64,000 nt of DNA, from the NCBI GenBank assembly GCA_900315765.1, contig ONAK01000010.1:1-64000 (forward strand), in the 5' to 3' direction. The translations under genes were made by a program, and so were the position numbers. Below the pieces are notes generated by a model. It was given only the letters and a program-made list of their open reading frames with translations, made no database searches and had not been told where the DNA came from. How positions within the stretch are numbered: the first letter of the stretch is position 1; each line of letters starts with the position of its first letter. Shown in pieces: positions 10,101-18,547 of the stretch. The DNA is from an uncultured Prevotella sp. (GTDB lineage: Bacteria > Bacteroidota > Bacteroidia > Bacteroidales > Bacteroidaceae).

Positions 10101-10667
10101 AACGAGGTTAATGTTAAGGAACTCCGTTTCGTAGAAGGTGCTGGTGTACTGGTTAAGAAGGTGAAGTGTAACTTCCGTACTATGGGTAAGAAGTTCGGTA
10201 AGCTCATGAAGAGTGTTGCTGCCGCTATGGATGCCCTCAGCCAGGAACAGATTGCTGAACTTGAGAAGCAAGGCACCATCGGTATTAATGTCGAAGGTCA
10301 GGATATCACAGTCGAGGCTGTTGACGTTGAAATCATCAGCGAGGATATTCCAGGCTGGTTGGTTGCTAATGAGGGTAACCTCACTGTAGCTCTCGAGGTT
10401 GAACTTACCGAGGAGTTGAAGAACGAAGGTATGGCTCGTGAGCTCATCAACCGTATTCAGAACATCCGTAAGGAGAGTGGCTTCGAGATTACCGATCGTA
10501 TCAATGTTGAGATTGCTCCTAACGACGATGTACAGAAGGCAGTTGACAGCTTTGCCGACTACATCAAGACTCAGGTTCTGGCCGATAATATTACTCTACA
10601 ACCTAATGACGGTCAGGAAGTTGAGTTCGATGAGTTTAAGTTGAACATTAAAGTTACTAAGAATTAA
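7107..10667 (+). CDS. ileS: Isoleucyl-tRNA synthetase
   Basis: An 1186-residue class I synthetase that charges tRNA-Ile. The HIGH-type motif is HPGIHH (about residue 56) and the KMSKS-type motif is NKMSKH (about residue 743); the large editing domain lies between them. The C-terminus lacks the zinc-finger cysteines of the short bacterial type, so it belongs to the eukaryote-like group, members of which are often insensitive to mupirocin (family knowledge, not tested here). It heads a run of eight genes with gaps of 30 bp or less, or overlaps, to 16554, all apparently read from the 7038 promoter. Confidence 0.97.
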   Translation: MAKKFAEHNGLNLTQVNNDILEMWREKNVFWRSVDEREGCPQFVFFEGPPSANGHPGIHHVLARTIKDTFNRYKTMKGYQVKRKAGWDTHGLPVELGVEKELGITKADIDNKQSAKYISTEDYNKKCRENVMMFTQEWRDLTEKMGYFVDLDNPYITYDNKYIETLWWLLKQFYNKGLLYKGYTIQPYSPGAGTGLSSHELNQPGCYRDVKDTTVTALFKAVNPKDEWTKWGTPYFVAWTTTPWTLPSNTALCVGPKIDYVAVETYNAYNGEKITIILAESRLNAYLAPEGNMTDGEEMPEYNKGEKFVPYRIVGRYTGEELVGLKYQQLMPWVKPSAKLDQNAADYVKEYAAAHPEKVFTGENGKDQFVEMESEAFRVIPGDYVTTEDGAGIVHIAPTFGADDAKVAKDAHIPSLFLINKKGETRPMVDLQGKYYVMDELDDNFVAKCVDKAAYGHHAGDFVKNAYAPEFNKDGKYDEQAAAKAEDLNIVICMEMKQEGTALKIEKHVHNYPHCWRTDKPVLYYPLDSWFIRSTAKKDRMFELNKTINWQPESTGTGRFGNWLENLNDWNLSRSRFWGTPLPIWRDEDGKEICIGSVEELYNEIEKSVKAGFMKSNPLKDNGFVPCDWSKENYDKIDLHRPYVDNIVLVSESGKPMKRETDLIDVWFDSGSMPYAQIHYPFENKDLIDKGIAFPCDFINEGVDQTRGWFFTLHAIATMIFDSVAFKNVISSGLVLDAKGNKMSKHVGNVVNPFDMIGKYGSDAVRLYMMTNSEPWDNLKFDPEGVDEVRRKFFGTLYNTYSFFALYANVDGFDPATAQVAFEKRPEIDRWILSCLNTLIKGVEAELDGYDPTRAGRLIDAFVNDDLSNWFVRLNRKRFWGKEMSEDKLSAYQTLYTCLMTVAKLLAPFAPFYADQLYKDLGGELDSVHLDKFPVADDAQIDKDLEARMQMAQKITSMVLALRRKVNIKVRQPLQAIMIPAVDETQKKHIEAVKDLIMNEVNVKELRFVEGAGVLVKKVKCNFRTMGKKFGKLMKSVAAAMDALSQEQIAELEKQGTIGINVEGQDITVEAVDVEIISEDIPGWLVANEGNLTVALEVELTEELKNEGMARELINRIQNIRKESGFEITDRINVEIAPNDDVQKAVDSFADYIKTQVLADNITLQPNDGQEVEFDEFKLNIKVTKN

Positions 10668-10697
10668 ATAATAATCAATAACTAAGCATTAAGTATT

Positions 10698-11078
10698 ATG
10701 GCAGAGAAGACTCGCTATACTGATGAGGAGCTCGAGGAGTTCCGTCAGATTATAAACGAAAAGATGGCTTTGGCCAAGCGTGATTATGAGCAGATGATGC
10801 GCGTTCTTACCAACGAAGATAGCAACGATGTAGACGATACATCACCCACCTACAAGGCATTGGAGGAGGGTAGTGCTACCCAGTCTAAGGAAGAGCTCAT
10901 CTCAATGGCTGCACGCCAGCAGAAGTTTATTCAGGGTTTGAAAGCTGCATTGGTACGTATCGAGAACAAAACCTATGGTATCGACCGTATCACTGGCAAG
11001 CTAATCCCAAAGGAGCGCCTTCGTGCTGTTCCTCATGCAACCCTTAGTGTTGAGTCTAAGCTTAACCAGAAGAAGTGA
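10698..11078 (+). CDS. TraR/DksA-like protein lacking the zinc cysteines
   Basis: A 126-residue protein with an N-terminal helical hairpin (coiled coil, about residues 5-90) and the C-terminal DksA consensus YGIDRITGKLIPKERLRAVP. In classical DksA four cysteines bind zinc; here the four positions are Asp, Thr, Ser and Ser, so the domain must fold without metal. DksA-like proteins bind the RNA polymerase secondary channel; related Bacteroidota proteins are encoded next to lspA. The acidic hairpin tip region (EDSNDVDDTSP) is retained, which is compatible with polymerase binding. It overlaps lspA by 4 bp (GTGA). Confidence 0.82.
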   Translation: MAEKTRYTDEELEEFRQIINEKMALAKRDYEQMMRVLTNEDSNDVDDTSPTYKALEEGSATQSKEELISMAARQQKFIQGLKAALVRIENKTYGIDRITGKLIPKERLRAVPHATLSVESKLNQKK

Positions 11079-11722
11079 CACGTAGTTCTCTTATCACAAA
11101 AGGCAGATTGGCGACGCTGATAGTTGTCGCCATTCTCCTTATTGACCAGGCAATCAAAATCTGGGTGAAGACATCGATGACTCTCCACGAGAGCATTCAC
11201 ATCACCGACTGGTTCTACATCACTTTTATCGAGAACATGGGCATGGCTTTCGGCATGCAGTTGGGCAGCAAGATTTTACTCTCGCTGTTTCGTGTTGCTG
11301 CCATCTGTGTGTTGGGTTATTACATCTGGCAACAGGTAAAGAAAAATGCCCGCACAGGTTATATCGTCTGCCTGTCGATGGTTTTGGCTGGAGCAGCAGG
11401 AAACCTTATCGACTGTATGTTCTATGGATTGGTGTTTAATGAGTCGTCGCCCTATTATCTGTCTTATTTTGTTCCCTTTGGTTCGGGTTATGCCCCATTC
11501 CTAATGGGAAAAGTTGTAGATATGTTCTACTTTCCGTTGATTGAGACAGAATGGCCCATGTGGATGCCGTTTGTTGGAGGCGATCACTTTGTGTTCTTCA
11601 GTCCAGTGTTTAATTTTGCCGATGCGAGCATCAGTGTCAGTGTTATCTGGCTGCTGTTGTTCTACAGAGAGGAAATTAGTAAAATATCAATAAAGAAAGA
11701 AGAGAAGAAAGTTGAAGAGTAA
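11075..11722 (+). CDS. lspA: Lipoprotein signal peptidase (signal peptidase II)
   Basis: A 215-residue inner-membrane aspartyl protease with four hydrophobic segments. The two catalytic aspartates are in GNLID (about residue 112) and NFADASIS (about 182). It removes the signal peptides of prolipoproteins, many of which are encoded in this window. It is longer than the roughly 165-residue E. coli enzyme because of an extra periplasmic loop between the second and third membrane segments, usual in Bacteroidota. The start is GTG, overlapping the TGA of the DksA-like gene, so translation is probably coupled. Confidence 0.95.
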   Translation: MTRSSLITKGRLATLIVVAILLIDQAIKIWVKTSMTLHESIHITDWFYITFIENMGMAFGMQLGSKILLSLFRVAAICVLGYYIWQQVKKNARTGYIVCLSMVLAGAAGNLIDCMFYGLVFNESSPYYLSYFVPFGSGYAPFLMGKVVDMFYFPLIETEWPMWMPFVGGDHFVFFSPVFNFADASISVSVIWLLLFYREEISKISIKKEEKKVEE

Positions 11723-12665
11723 GGTTATACATATTATAAATATAATGGCAGCGGTGCTGATGTTGGCCAGCTGTAAACCACAAGTTCCGTCGCAGTATAT
11801 CCAACCCGACGATATGGAAGACCTTATCTACGACTATCATATAGCTCAGGGTATTGCTGCCCAGCAGATGGGCAATAGCGATTATAATCGTCGCCTTGCA
11901 ATCGAGCTGGTGCTCAAAGAGCATGGCATTACCCAGGCCGATTTCGACTCTTCGCTGGTTTATTACTATACTCGTGCCGACAGATTCCAGGAGATTTACA
12001 AGAATGTTCAGAGTCGACTTAATGCTGAAGCCGAGAAATATGGTGCTGCCGTTAACGAACTTCAGAATATTATTTCTAACTCAACCAGTGGCGACACTAT
12101 AGATGTATGGACGGGTAATCGCATGCTTATGCTGCTTAACGATCGTCCTTATCATCTCTACAGTTTTAGTCAGAAGGCTGACACCACGTTCCATGAGGGC
12201 GACAGCTTTATGATGAGTTTTAACACCACATGGCTGATGCAGAATGGTAACCGTCAGGCTGTAGCTTATCTGGCAGTAACCTATGTTAATGATAGTACTA
12301 CCAAGGCCTTCAGCACTATATCTTCTTCAGGCACAACAACTCTGCGCATACCTTATTGCAAAGAGCGTGTAAAGGAGATAAAGGGATATGTTGTGTGTGG
12401 TATTCGTCCTGCTACAGACAAGACAAATAATCTCTGTGTGTTGTTTGTTGACAATATTACACTGGCAAAGTTCCGCAATAAGATTATCGCTGAGCCTCAG
12501 GTTCTACAGCGGCCGCAGATTGACAGTGCTCGCTTTATGAAATCCGATTCGGCTCAGTACGACTCTCTGCGCCGTCCGATGCCTCATCCCAATAATCGCC
12601 CATTGACCATAGGCGAAGTAAATAGGATGCGTCGGATAAAAGAAAGTAATAAACCCAATAACTAA
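11712..12665 (+). CDS. DUF4296 lipoprotein
   Basis: A 317-residue lipoprotein with lipobox LMLASC. The N-terminal 120 residues match the DUF4296 pattern (PDDMEDLIYDYHIAQ, then a helical segment). The C-terminal half is variable and ends in a basic, Arg/Asn-rich tail. I chose the TTG at 11712 because the alternative ATG at 11745 would leave only ten residues before the lipobox Cys and no basic residues. It overlaps lspA by 11 bp. Function is unknown; placement beside lspA is common in Bacteroidota. Confidence 0.82.
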   Translation: MKSKVIHIINIMAAVLMLASCKPQVPSQYIQPDDMEDLIYDYHIAQGIAAQQMGNSDYNRRLAIELVLKEHGITQADFDSSLVYYYTRADRFQEIYKNVQSRLNAEAEKYGAAVNELQNIISNSTSGDTIDVWTGNRMLMLLNDRPYHLYSFSQKADTTFHEGDSFMMSFNTTWLMQNGNRQAVAYLAVTYVNDSTTKAFSTISSSGTTTLRIPYCKERVKEIKGYVVCGIRPATDKTNNLCVLFVDNITLAKFRNKIIAEPQVLQRPQIDSARFMKSDSAQYDSLRRPMPHPNNRPLTIGEVNRMRRIKESNKPNN

Positions 12666-12673
12666 GTATAATT

Positions 12674-13987
12674 ATGAATCTGAAATTCCGTTTGTCATTG
12701 ATGAACTTCCTTGAGTTTGCTGTCTGGGGAGCTTATCTTACATGTATGGGAAACTACCTTGGAGTAGCCGGACTTGGAGACAAAATTTCTTGGTTCTATG
12801 CTATTCAGGGCATCGTTAGTATTTTTATGCCCACACTGATGGGTATCGTAGCTGATAAATACGTCCAACCTCAGCGATTGTTGGGATTGTGCCATCTGGC
12901 AGCAGGAGGCTTTATGCTGGGTTGCTGGTGGTTAGGCATGCAGGCAGGCTTTGGTAATGAGCTGCAAGATAAGGCGCTGTTCATCGCGCTTTACACCTTG
13001 AGTGTGGCATTCTTTATGCCTACCATCGCCTTGTCGAATACGGCCGCTTTTACTATTCTGAAGAATAACGGACTCGATACTGTCAAGGACTTTCCACCTA
13101 TCCGTGTACTTGGTACTGTAGGCTTTATTGTTACCATGTGGTTTGTAAACTGCGCTGTATGGCAGGATGGCAGTTTCTCGATGACACTGGCCGACAGTGC
13201 GTATAAGTTCCAATACACCTACATGCAGTTCTTTGTATCTGGTATTCTCAGTATTGTGCTTTGTTTCTATTGCTTCACATTGCCCGAGTGCAAGGTAGTG
13301 GTTAAAGAAAAAGTCTCGTTGATGGAGACTCTGGGCCTCAATGCTTTCAAACTGTTCAAGTCAAAGCAGATGGCGCTGTTCTTTATCTTCTCAGCTTTGT
13401 TGGGCATGTGTCTGCAGGTAACCAATGGCTATGCCGGTCCGTTCATAACCAGTTTCAAGGGTAGTACCGATGCAGCAGTAGCCAGCTCGTTTGCAGCCAA
13501 TAATGCCACGCTGCTCACCAGCATCTCGCAGATTAGTGAGGCTCTGTGCATATTGATGATACCATTCTTCCTGAAGCGGTATGGCATTAAGGTTGTTATG
13601 CTCATGTCTATGTTTGCATGGGTGTTCCGTTTCGGATTCTTTGGTGTAGGTAATCCAGCTATGCCTGGTGTGATTATGTTCATCCTGTCATGCATTGTTT
13701 ATGGTGTCGCCTTCGACTTCTTCAATGTTTCAGGTGGTATCTTTGTCGATCAGGTATGCGAGCCCAGCATTAAGGCTTCGGCTCAGGGCTTGTTCATGAT
13801 GATGACCAATGGTGTTGGTGCCACTGTAGGCACACTTGCCGCTGGTGAGATAGTTAATCATTATTGTTATTGGGAGAATGGATTCCTTCAGGGGGACTGG
13901 ACTACTTGTTGGTTTATCTTCGCAGGTTTTGCTCTTGTTGTTGGTATAGCATTTGCTTTGTCTTTCCACCCAGAAACGAAAAAATAA
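12674..13987 (+). CDS. nupG: Nucleoside permease, NupG-type MFS transporter
   Basis: A 437-residue protein with about twelve hydrophobic segments. The start (NLKFRLSLMNFLEFAVWGAY) and the loop GIVADKYVQPQRLLGLCH match the nucleoside:proton symporter family. It likely imports nucleosides across the inner membrane for salvage. It lies 8 bp after the DUF4296 gene and 8 bp before rsmE, within the long ileS operon. The substrate is inferred from family membership only. Confidence 0.88.
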   Translation: MNLKFRLSLMNFLEFAVWGAYLTCMGNYLGVAGLGDKISWFYAIQGIVSIFMPTLMGIVADKYVQPQRLLGLCHLAAGGFMLGCWWLGMQAGFGNELQDKALFIALYTLSVAFFMPTIALSNTAAFTILKNNGLDTVKDFPPIRVLGTVGFIVTMWFVNCAVWQDGSFSMTLADSAYKFQYTYMQFFVSGILSIVLCFYCFTLPECKVVVKEKVSLMETLGLNAFKLFKSKQMALFFIFSALLGMCLQVTNGYAGPFITSFKGSTDAAVASSFAANNATLLTSISQISEALCILMIPFFLKRYGIKVVMLMSMFAWVFRFGFFGVGNPAMPGVIMFILSCIVYGVAFDFFNVSGGIFVDQVCEPSIKASAQGLFMMMTNGVGATVGTLAAGEIVNHYCYWENGFLQGDWTTCWFIFAGFALVVGIAFALSFHPETKK

Positions 13988-13995
13988 TATAGATT

Positions 13996-14718
13996 ATGAA
14001 GGAAACAAGATATTTCTTTGTGCCTGATGCAGAAAATCAGACTGAGCTGCCAACCGATGAAGCCATGCACGCCATGCGTGTGCTGCGCCTGAAAAGTGGT
14101 GACGAGATGTTTCTGATGGATGGCGAGGGTAATTATTTCCGTGGTAAGGTAACTGTTGCTGCTACGCATCACTGTTACTACGAAATCATCGAGAAACTGC
14201 CGCAACAGCGCCAGTGGAAGGGACATCTGCATCTTGGCATTGCTCCTACAAAGATGATGGATCGTATAGAGTGGATGATGGAAAAAGCTACTGAGATAGG
14301 TATCGACGAGGTATCATTCCTTAATTGTAAGTTCTCTGAGCGTCGATTGGTAAAGCTGGTGCGCTTGGATAAGATAATCACCGCTGCCGTCAAGCAGAGT
14401 CATAAAGCCTGGAAACCAAAGGTTAACGAGATGGTTCATTTCGATGCCTTCCTCAAGCAGCCTATTGAGGGTAGAAAGTACATTGCCCATTGCTACGAAG
14501 AGGTGCCTCGTGTAAACCTGTTCGATGAGTTGCGTAAGCCATCTGATACAGATGATGTTACGGTGCTTGTTGGTCCAGAGGGAGATTTCTCTATCGACGA
14601 GGTTAAGCAGGCTGTTGCCGAAGGGTGGGTTTCTGTAAACCTTGGCGAGAGCCGTTTGCGTACCGAGACAGCAGGTCTTTCGGCTGTCATGATGATGCAG
14701 TTGGCACAACAAAAATAA
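13996..14718 (+). CDS. rsmE: 16S rRNA m3U1498 methyltransferase
   Basis: A 240-residue SPOUT-class enzyme of normal length. An N-terminal PUA-like domain (about 1-70) precedes the knotted methyltransferase domain with the SAM-binding motifs VGPEGDFSIDEV (about 191) and LGESRLRTETA (about 216). It methylates U1498 of 16S rRNA in assembled small subunits. It is the fifth gene after ileS with an 8-bp gap. Confidence 0.94.
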   Translation: MKETRYFFVPDAENQTELPTDEAMHAMRVLRLKSGDEMFLMDGEGNYFRGKVTVAATHHCYYEIIEKLPQQRQWKGHLHLGIAPTKMMDRIEWMMEKATEIGIDEVSFLNCKFSERRLVKLVRLDKIITAAVKQSHKAWKPKVNEMVHFDAFLKQPIEGRKYIAHCYEEVPRVNLFDELRKPSDTDDVTVLVGPEGDFSIDEVKQAVAEGWVSVNLGESRLRTETAGLSAVMMMQLAQQK

Positions 14719-14746
14719 ATACGATAAACCAAATAAACTATAAGAT

Positions 14747-16087
14747 ATGACTGACGAGAAGATTATGGCTACCATCAAGCCTGATGGCGAATACTGGCAG
14801 CCCGAGATCGAGACCATGCCAAGAGAGCAACTCCAGCAGTTGCAGGTTAAAAAACTAAAGGACACCATCAATGTCTGTTTGAATTCGCCCTTCTACAAGA
14901 AACGTTTGGGCGATCTCGGTATTACGGCCGACTCCATCAACAGTCTGGATGATCTCCGCAAGATTCCTTTCACTACCAAGCAGGATCTGCGTGATAACTA
15001 TCCATTCGGACTCGTTGGAGCCAATATGGACGATGCTGTTCGTATTCACTCTACCAGTGGTACCACAGGTAATCCATGTGTGGTCATCTATTCAGAGCAC
15101 GACATTTGTTCGTGGGCCAATATGATTGCCCGAAATCTCTATATGGTCGGTTGTCGCAAAAGCGATGTGTTCCAGAACTCAAGTGGTTATGGTATGTTTA
15201 CCGGCGGACTGGGATTCCAGTATGGTGCCGAGTGGCTGGGAGCAATGACAGTTCCTGCTGCTGCAGGTAACTCTAAGCGTCAGATTAAGTTTATCAAAGA
15301 CTTTGGCACAACCGTTCTGCACGCCATTCCTTCTTACGCCATTCGTCTGGCCGAGGTGTTTAAGGAAGAAGGTGTCGACCCTTCTACTACCAAACTCCGC
15401 ACCTTGTGTATCGGTGCCGAGCCTCATACCGAGGAGCAGCGTCGTCGTATTGAGCGTATGCTGGGTGTAAAGGCCTATAACTCTTTTGGTATGACAGAGA
15501 TGAATGGTCCCGGTGTTGCTTTCGAGTGTAAGTATCAAGACGGTATGCACCTGTGGGAAGACAACTATATCGTAGAGATTGTCGACCCCGACACACTTGA
15601 ACCAGTACCTGATGGTGAGATGGGAGAGATGGTTCTTACCACGCTCGACCGTACTATGATGCCAATTCTGCGCTATCGTACCCGTGACCTCACCCGTATC
15701 ATAGCCGAGCCCTGTAAGTGCGGACGTACTCACCGCCGTATCGATCGTATCAAGGGTCGTACCGATGATATGTTTATCATCAAGGGTGTAAACGTATTCC
15801 CCATGCAGGTTGAGAAGATTCTTGTTCAGTATCCTGGTTTGGGTAGCAACTATCTCATTACGCTTGAAACCATCGATGATAATGACGTGATGACCGTAGA
15901 AGTTGAGCTTGACAGTCTGGAGACCGAAATCTATCCTGAGATGCAGAAGATGATGAAGGACATTCAGCGTGCCCTTAAGGACGAGATCCTGCTCACACCT
16001 CAGGTTAAACTTGTTAAGAAGGGCTCATTGCCTCAGAGTGAGGGCAAGGCCGTTCGTGTAAAGGATTTAAGACCCTCTCGTGGATAA
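14747..16087 (+). CDS. paaK: Phenylacetate-CoA ligase
   Basis: A 446-residue adenylate-forming enzyme. The AMP/phosphate loop HSTSGTTGNPCVV (about residue 103), the acyl-pocket motif NSFGMTEMNGPG (about 245), and the C-terminal hinge (DRIKGRTDDMFIIKG) are intact. It activates phenylacetate or a related aryl acid to its CoA ester. No ring-cleaving paa genes are near, so in this anaerobe it more likely serves salvage of aryl acids into amino acids together with the indolepyruvate oxidoreductase at 22.4-24.6 kb. Its stop shares one base with the next start. Confidence 0.92.
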   Translation: MTDEKIMATIKPDGEYWQPEIETMPREQLQQLQVKKLKDTINVCLNSPFYKKRLGDLGITADSINSLDDLRKIPFTTKQDLRDNYPFGLVGANMDDAVRIHSTSGTTGNPCVVIYSEHDICSWANMIARNLYMVGCRKSDVFQNSSGYGMFTGGLGFQYGAEWLGAMTVPAAAGNSKRQIKFIKDFGTTVLHAIPSYAIRLAEVFKEEGVDPSTTKLRTLCIGAEPHTEEQRRRIERMLGVKAYNSFGMTEMNGPGVAFECKYQDGMHLWEDNYIVEIVDPDTLEPVPDGEMGEMVLTTLDRTMMPILRYRTRDLTRIIAEPCKCGRTHRRIDRIKGRTDDMFIIKGVNVFPMQVEKILVQYPGLGSNYLITLETIDDNDVMTVEVELDSLETEIYPEMQKMMKDIQRALKDEILLTPQVKLVKKGSLPQSEGKAVRVKDLRPSRG

Positions 16088-16554
16088 TGAAGAAAATTCT
16101 GATGGCCCTGTTGGTGGCCGCAACATTTAGTCAGGCATCAGCCCAGAGCATACAGATACGCGACGCTTTCAGGGAGATGCCTGACTCCCTTTTGCCTTAT
16201 CTCTCAAAGAACAACCGTCTCGACTTTATCGATTTTCTCGACTCAGGTATGAAGGCCGAGGTTCGTAATCAGCTTGGCGGAACCAGTCAGATGTTGTCAC
16301 TTGCTGACGACAGTCTGTCGATACAGATGAATCCGTCGCTGCGTGTCGACATGATTGCCATGGACAGCGTAGTGGCTGTGGTAGAGACGTTCTTGGTTGA
16401 TTCTATATACGGAGAGAGTAGGGTAAACTACTATTCTGCCACGTGGCAACCCGTTGCTCAGCCCGTGCTCACTGAGGCTCAGCAACAGCGTATTAAACGC
16501 TTGAAATTGCAAAATATCGTAAAGCGTGATGATGATTTATTGAACAAACGTTAA
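16087..16554 (+). CDS. DUF3256 exported protein
   Basis: A 155-residue protein with a clear signal peptide (cleavage after ASAQ). The mature part begins with a segment around FREMPDSLLPYLSKNNR typical of the Bacteroidota DUF3256 family, followed by beta-rich sequence and a basic C-terminus. The ATG overlaps the paaK stop (TAATG), and it is the last gene of the ileS operon. The function is unknown; a periplasmic location is inferred. Confidence 0.8.
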   Translation: MKKILMALLVAATFSQASAQSIQIRDAFREMPDSLLPYLSKNNRLDFIDFLDSGMKAEVRNQLGGTSQMLSLADDSLSIQMNPSLRVDMIAMDSVVAVVETFLVDSIYGESRVNYYSATWQPVAQPVLTEAQQQRIKRLKLQNIVKRDDDLLNKR

Positions 16555-16603
16555 AATCCTGCGATTTCCTTCTTCTAATTTACTGCTTTACCAAGAAAAA
16601 GTC

Positions 16604-16768
16604 TAACTTTGCAACGTGTTTTTCATGGTATTAGATTATTAAGGTTAATTAGAAGATCGTTTATCGTGAGGTAAGTGATATTTCGACCTCCATAAAGTAA
16701 TGTTTAATTTATTTTTAGAACATTAGTTTATGGTTAAAAAAAGAGGAACCTGCGAAGGTTCCTCTTTT
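16604..16768 (+). ncRNA. Candidate structured small RNA C
   Basis: A -7 box TAACTTTG (16604-16611) is followed by about 150 nt without a long ORF and then a GC-rich hairpin with T run at 16739-16768. Two internal hairpins are visible: GAGGT/ACCTC (in 16669-16694) and TAATGTT/AACATTA (in 16699-16726). The unit lies 50 bp after the stop of the ileS operon. The -33 TTG is missing, so promoter strength is unclear. It could also be the untranslated tail of the upstream operon. Confidence 0.45.
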
Positions 16769-16770
16769 GC
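16733..16770. terminator. Bidirectional terminator between candidate RNA C and proS
   Basis: Arms AAGAGGAACCT / AGGTTCCTCTT (16741-16767) are flanked by a seven-A run on the left and TTTT on the right; it therefore terminates proS (minus) well and the plus-strand transcript moderately. Confidence 0.85.
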
Positions 16771-16789
16771 TTTGTATATGTTCTTTTGC

Positions 16790-18271
16790 TTAATAAGAAC
16801 GTGCAATGATAACGCGTGCTTTGGCAGGCTTACCAGTAACCATATCCACGCCAGGAGTCTGCTCTACGCCGAAAGGCACGCAGCGGATTGTGGCCTGAGT
16901 CTCTTCCTTGATCTTTGCCTCTGTCTCGGCAGTACCGTCCCAGTGGCACAGGAAGAATCCACCATCCTTAACTTTCTCCTTAAACTCCTCGTAGTTCTCG
17001 CACTCGTAGATGTGAGCATCACGATAGTCCTTAGCCTTCTTGAATATATTCTGCTGGATGTCCTCAAGCAACTGCTCTACATACTGAGCGATGCCGTCGA
17101 TAGAGCGTGTCTCCTTCTCCAGAGTGTCGCGGCGCATCACCTCGATGGTGCCGTTCTCCAGATCGCGAGCACCCAGAACCAGACGTACAGGTACACCCTT
17201 CAGCTCGTAGTCAGCAAACTTGAATCCAGGGCGCTTGTTGTCAGCATTGTCAAACTTCACGCTGATGCCCTTGCTGCGCAGCTCATCGATGATAGGCTGT
17301 ACGGCGTTGTTCACCTGCTCCAGCTGCTCAGGCTTGTTAGCGATAGGAATAATCACTACCTGAATAGGAGCCAAACGTGGAGGCAGTACCAGTCCGTTGT
17401 CATCGCTGTGAGTCATGATGAGCGCACCAATCAGTCGGGTAGAAACACCCCATGATGTAGCCCATACATACTCAGGCTTGTTCTCCTTATTAAGATATGT
17501 AACCTCGAATGCCTTGGCGAAGTTCTGACCCAGGAAGTGGCTTGTACCGCTCTGCAGTGCCTTACCGTCCTGCATCATAGCCTCAATGGTGTATGTGTCA
17601 AGTGCACCTGCAAAGCGTTCAGTCTCGCTCTTTACACCCTGTACCACTGGCACAGCCATCCACTCCTCAGCAAACTTTGCATAAACCTTCAGCATCTTCT
17701 GTGCTTCCTCCTCAGCCTCCTCGCGGGTAGCGTGAGCTGTGTGACCTTCCTGCCACAGGAACTCGCTGGTGCGCAGGAATGGGCGTGTACGCATCTCCCA
17801 GCGCATCACGTTACACCACTGGTTGCACATCAGTGGCAGATCGCGCCATGACTGAATCCAGTTCTTATATGTGTTCCAGATGATAGTCTCCGATGTTGGG
17901 CGAACAATCAGTTCCTCCTCCAGTTTAGCAGCTGGGTCAACCTCAACGCCGCTCTTATCCTCCTTAGCGCGCAGACGATAGTGAGTAACCACGGCGCACT
18001 CTTTGGCGAAACCCTCAACATGCTCTGCCTCTTTCGAGAGGAAAGACTTTGGAATCAGCAAGGGGAAGTATGCATTCTGTGCTCCAGTCTCCTTAAACAT
18101 CTTGTCCAGCTGCTGCTGCATCTTCTCCCAGATGGCGTAGCCATAGGGCTTAATCACCATACATCCGCGTACGGCACTCTGCTCAGCCAGATCGGCCTTT
18201 ACAACCAGGTCGTTAAACCACTGGCTGTAGTTGTCAGCCCTTTTTGTAAGTTCTTTTAATTCTTTTGCCAT
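16790..18271 (-). CDS. proS: Prolyl-tRNA synthetase
   Basis: A 493-residue class II synthetase of the short archaeal/eukaryotic-like type without an inserted editing domain. Motif 2 (the [20 protein letters not shown] region, about 147-168) and the motif 3 region are visible, and the protein ends in the characteristic aromatic residue (RSY). It charges tRNA-Pro. A consensus promoter lies 36 bp upstream of its ATG, and a candidate small RNA lies further upstream in the same direction. Confidence 0.95.
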   Translation of the reverse strand: MAKELKELTKRADNYSQWFNDLVVKADLAEQSAVRGCMVIKPYGYAIWEKMQQQLDKMFKETGAQNAYFPLLIPKSFLSKEAEHVEGFAKECAVVTHYRLRAKEDKSGVEVDPAAKLEEELIVRPTSETIIWNTYKNWIQSWRDLPLMCNQWCNVMRWEMRTRPFLRTSEFLWQEGHTAHATREEAEEEAQKMLKVYAKFAEEWMAVPVVQGVKSETERFAGALDTYTIEAMMQDGKALQSGTSHFLGQNFAKAFEVTYLNKENKPEYVWATSWGVSTRLIGALIMTHSDDNGLVLPPRLAPIQVVIIPIANKPEQLEQVNNAVQPIIDELRSKGISVKFDNADNKRPGFKFADYELKGVPVRLVLGARDLENGTIEVMRRDTLEKETRSIDGIAQYVEQLLEDIQQNIFKKAKDYRDAHIYECENYEEFKEKVKDGGFFLCHWDGTAETEAKIKEETQATIRCVPFGVEQTPGVDMVTGKPAKARVIIARSY

Positions 18272-18306
18272 TTCGATTTTTTATCTAATGATTTTTATTT
18301 TGCGTG

Positions 18307-18336
18307 CAAAGGTACTAAAATTCGAGTGAAAATCAA
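18307..18336 (-). promoter_or_regulatory. proS promoter
   Basis: Minus-strand TACCTTTG (18307-18314) and TTG (18334-18336) with 19-bp spacing. It lies beyond the terminator of candidate RNA A1, so proS does not depend on read-through from it. Confidence 0.8.
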
Positions 18337-18377
18337 AATAAATTCAGAAAAAATTATCGGCTCAATGGTTTATATAT

Positions 18378-18462
18378 AAAACAAATAGAGGCGAGCATTC
18401 ACTGCTAGCCTCTATCAGTAAAAAACTAAATTAATCAACCATAAACCTTAACCATTAAAAAT
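18378..18462 (-). ncRNA. Candidate small RNA A1 (42-nt core family)
   Basis: On the minus strand a -7 box TACCTTTG (18469-18476, TTG at 18499-18501) is followed by about 85 nt ending in a hairpin with arms GCCTCTAT complement at 18385-18392 and 18408-18415 and a T-rich tail. The 42 bases at 18419-18460 are identical to 61058-61099, where an independent promoter and terminator enclose them in the same order. The core on the RNA strand contains GGTTAAGGTTTATGGTTG. No ORF of useful length is present. Confidence 0.62.
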
Positions 18463-18547
18463 CGAGTGCAAAGGTACAGTTTTATTTTGAAACTCGTGCA
18501 AGTTTGGTGTAATATTAACAATATTTATACTTTATATTTCTTGTATA

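Noticed and set aside
16730..17455. A 241-codon plus-strand frame opposite proS
   Set aside because: It begins inside the terminator hairpin and is the complement of conserved ProRS motifs; no domain is visible.
18378..18476. A leader attenuator for proS
   Set aside because: proS has its own consensus promoter downstream of the terminator, and the second copy of the core (61 kb) is not upstream of any gene in its direction.
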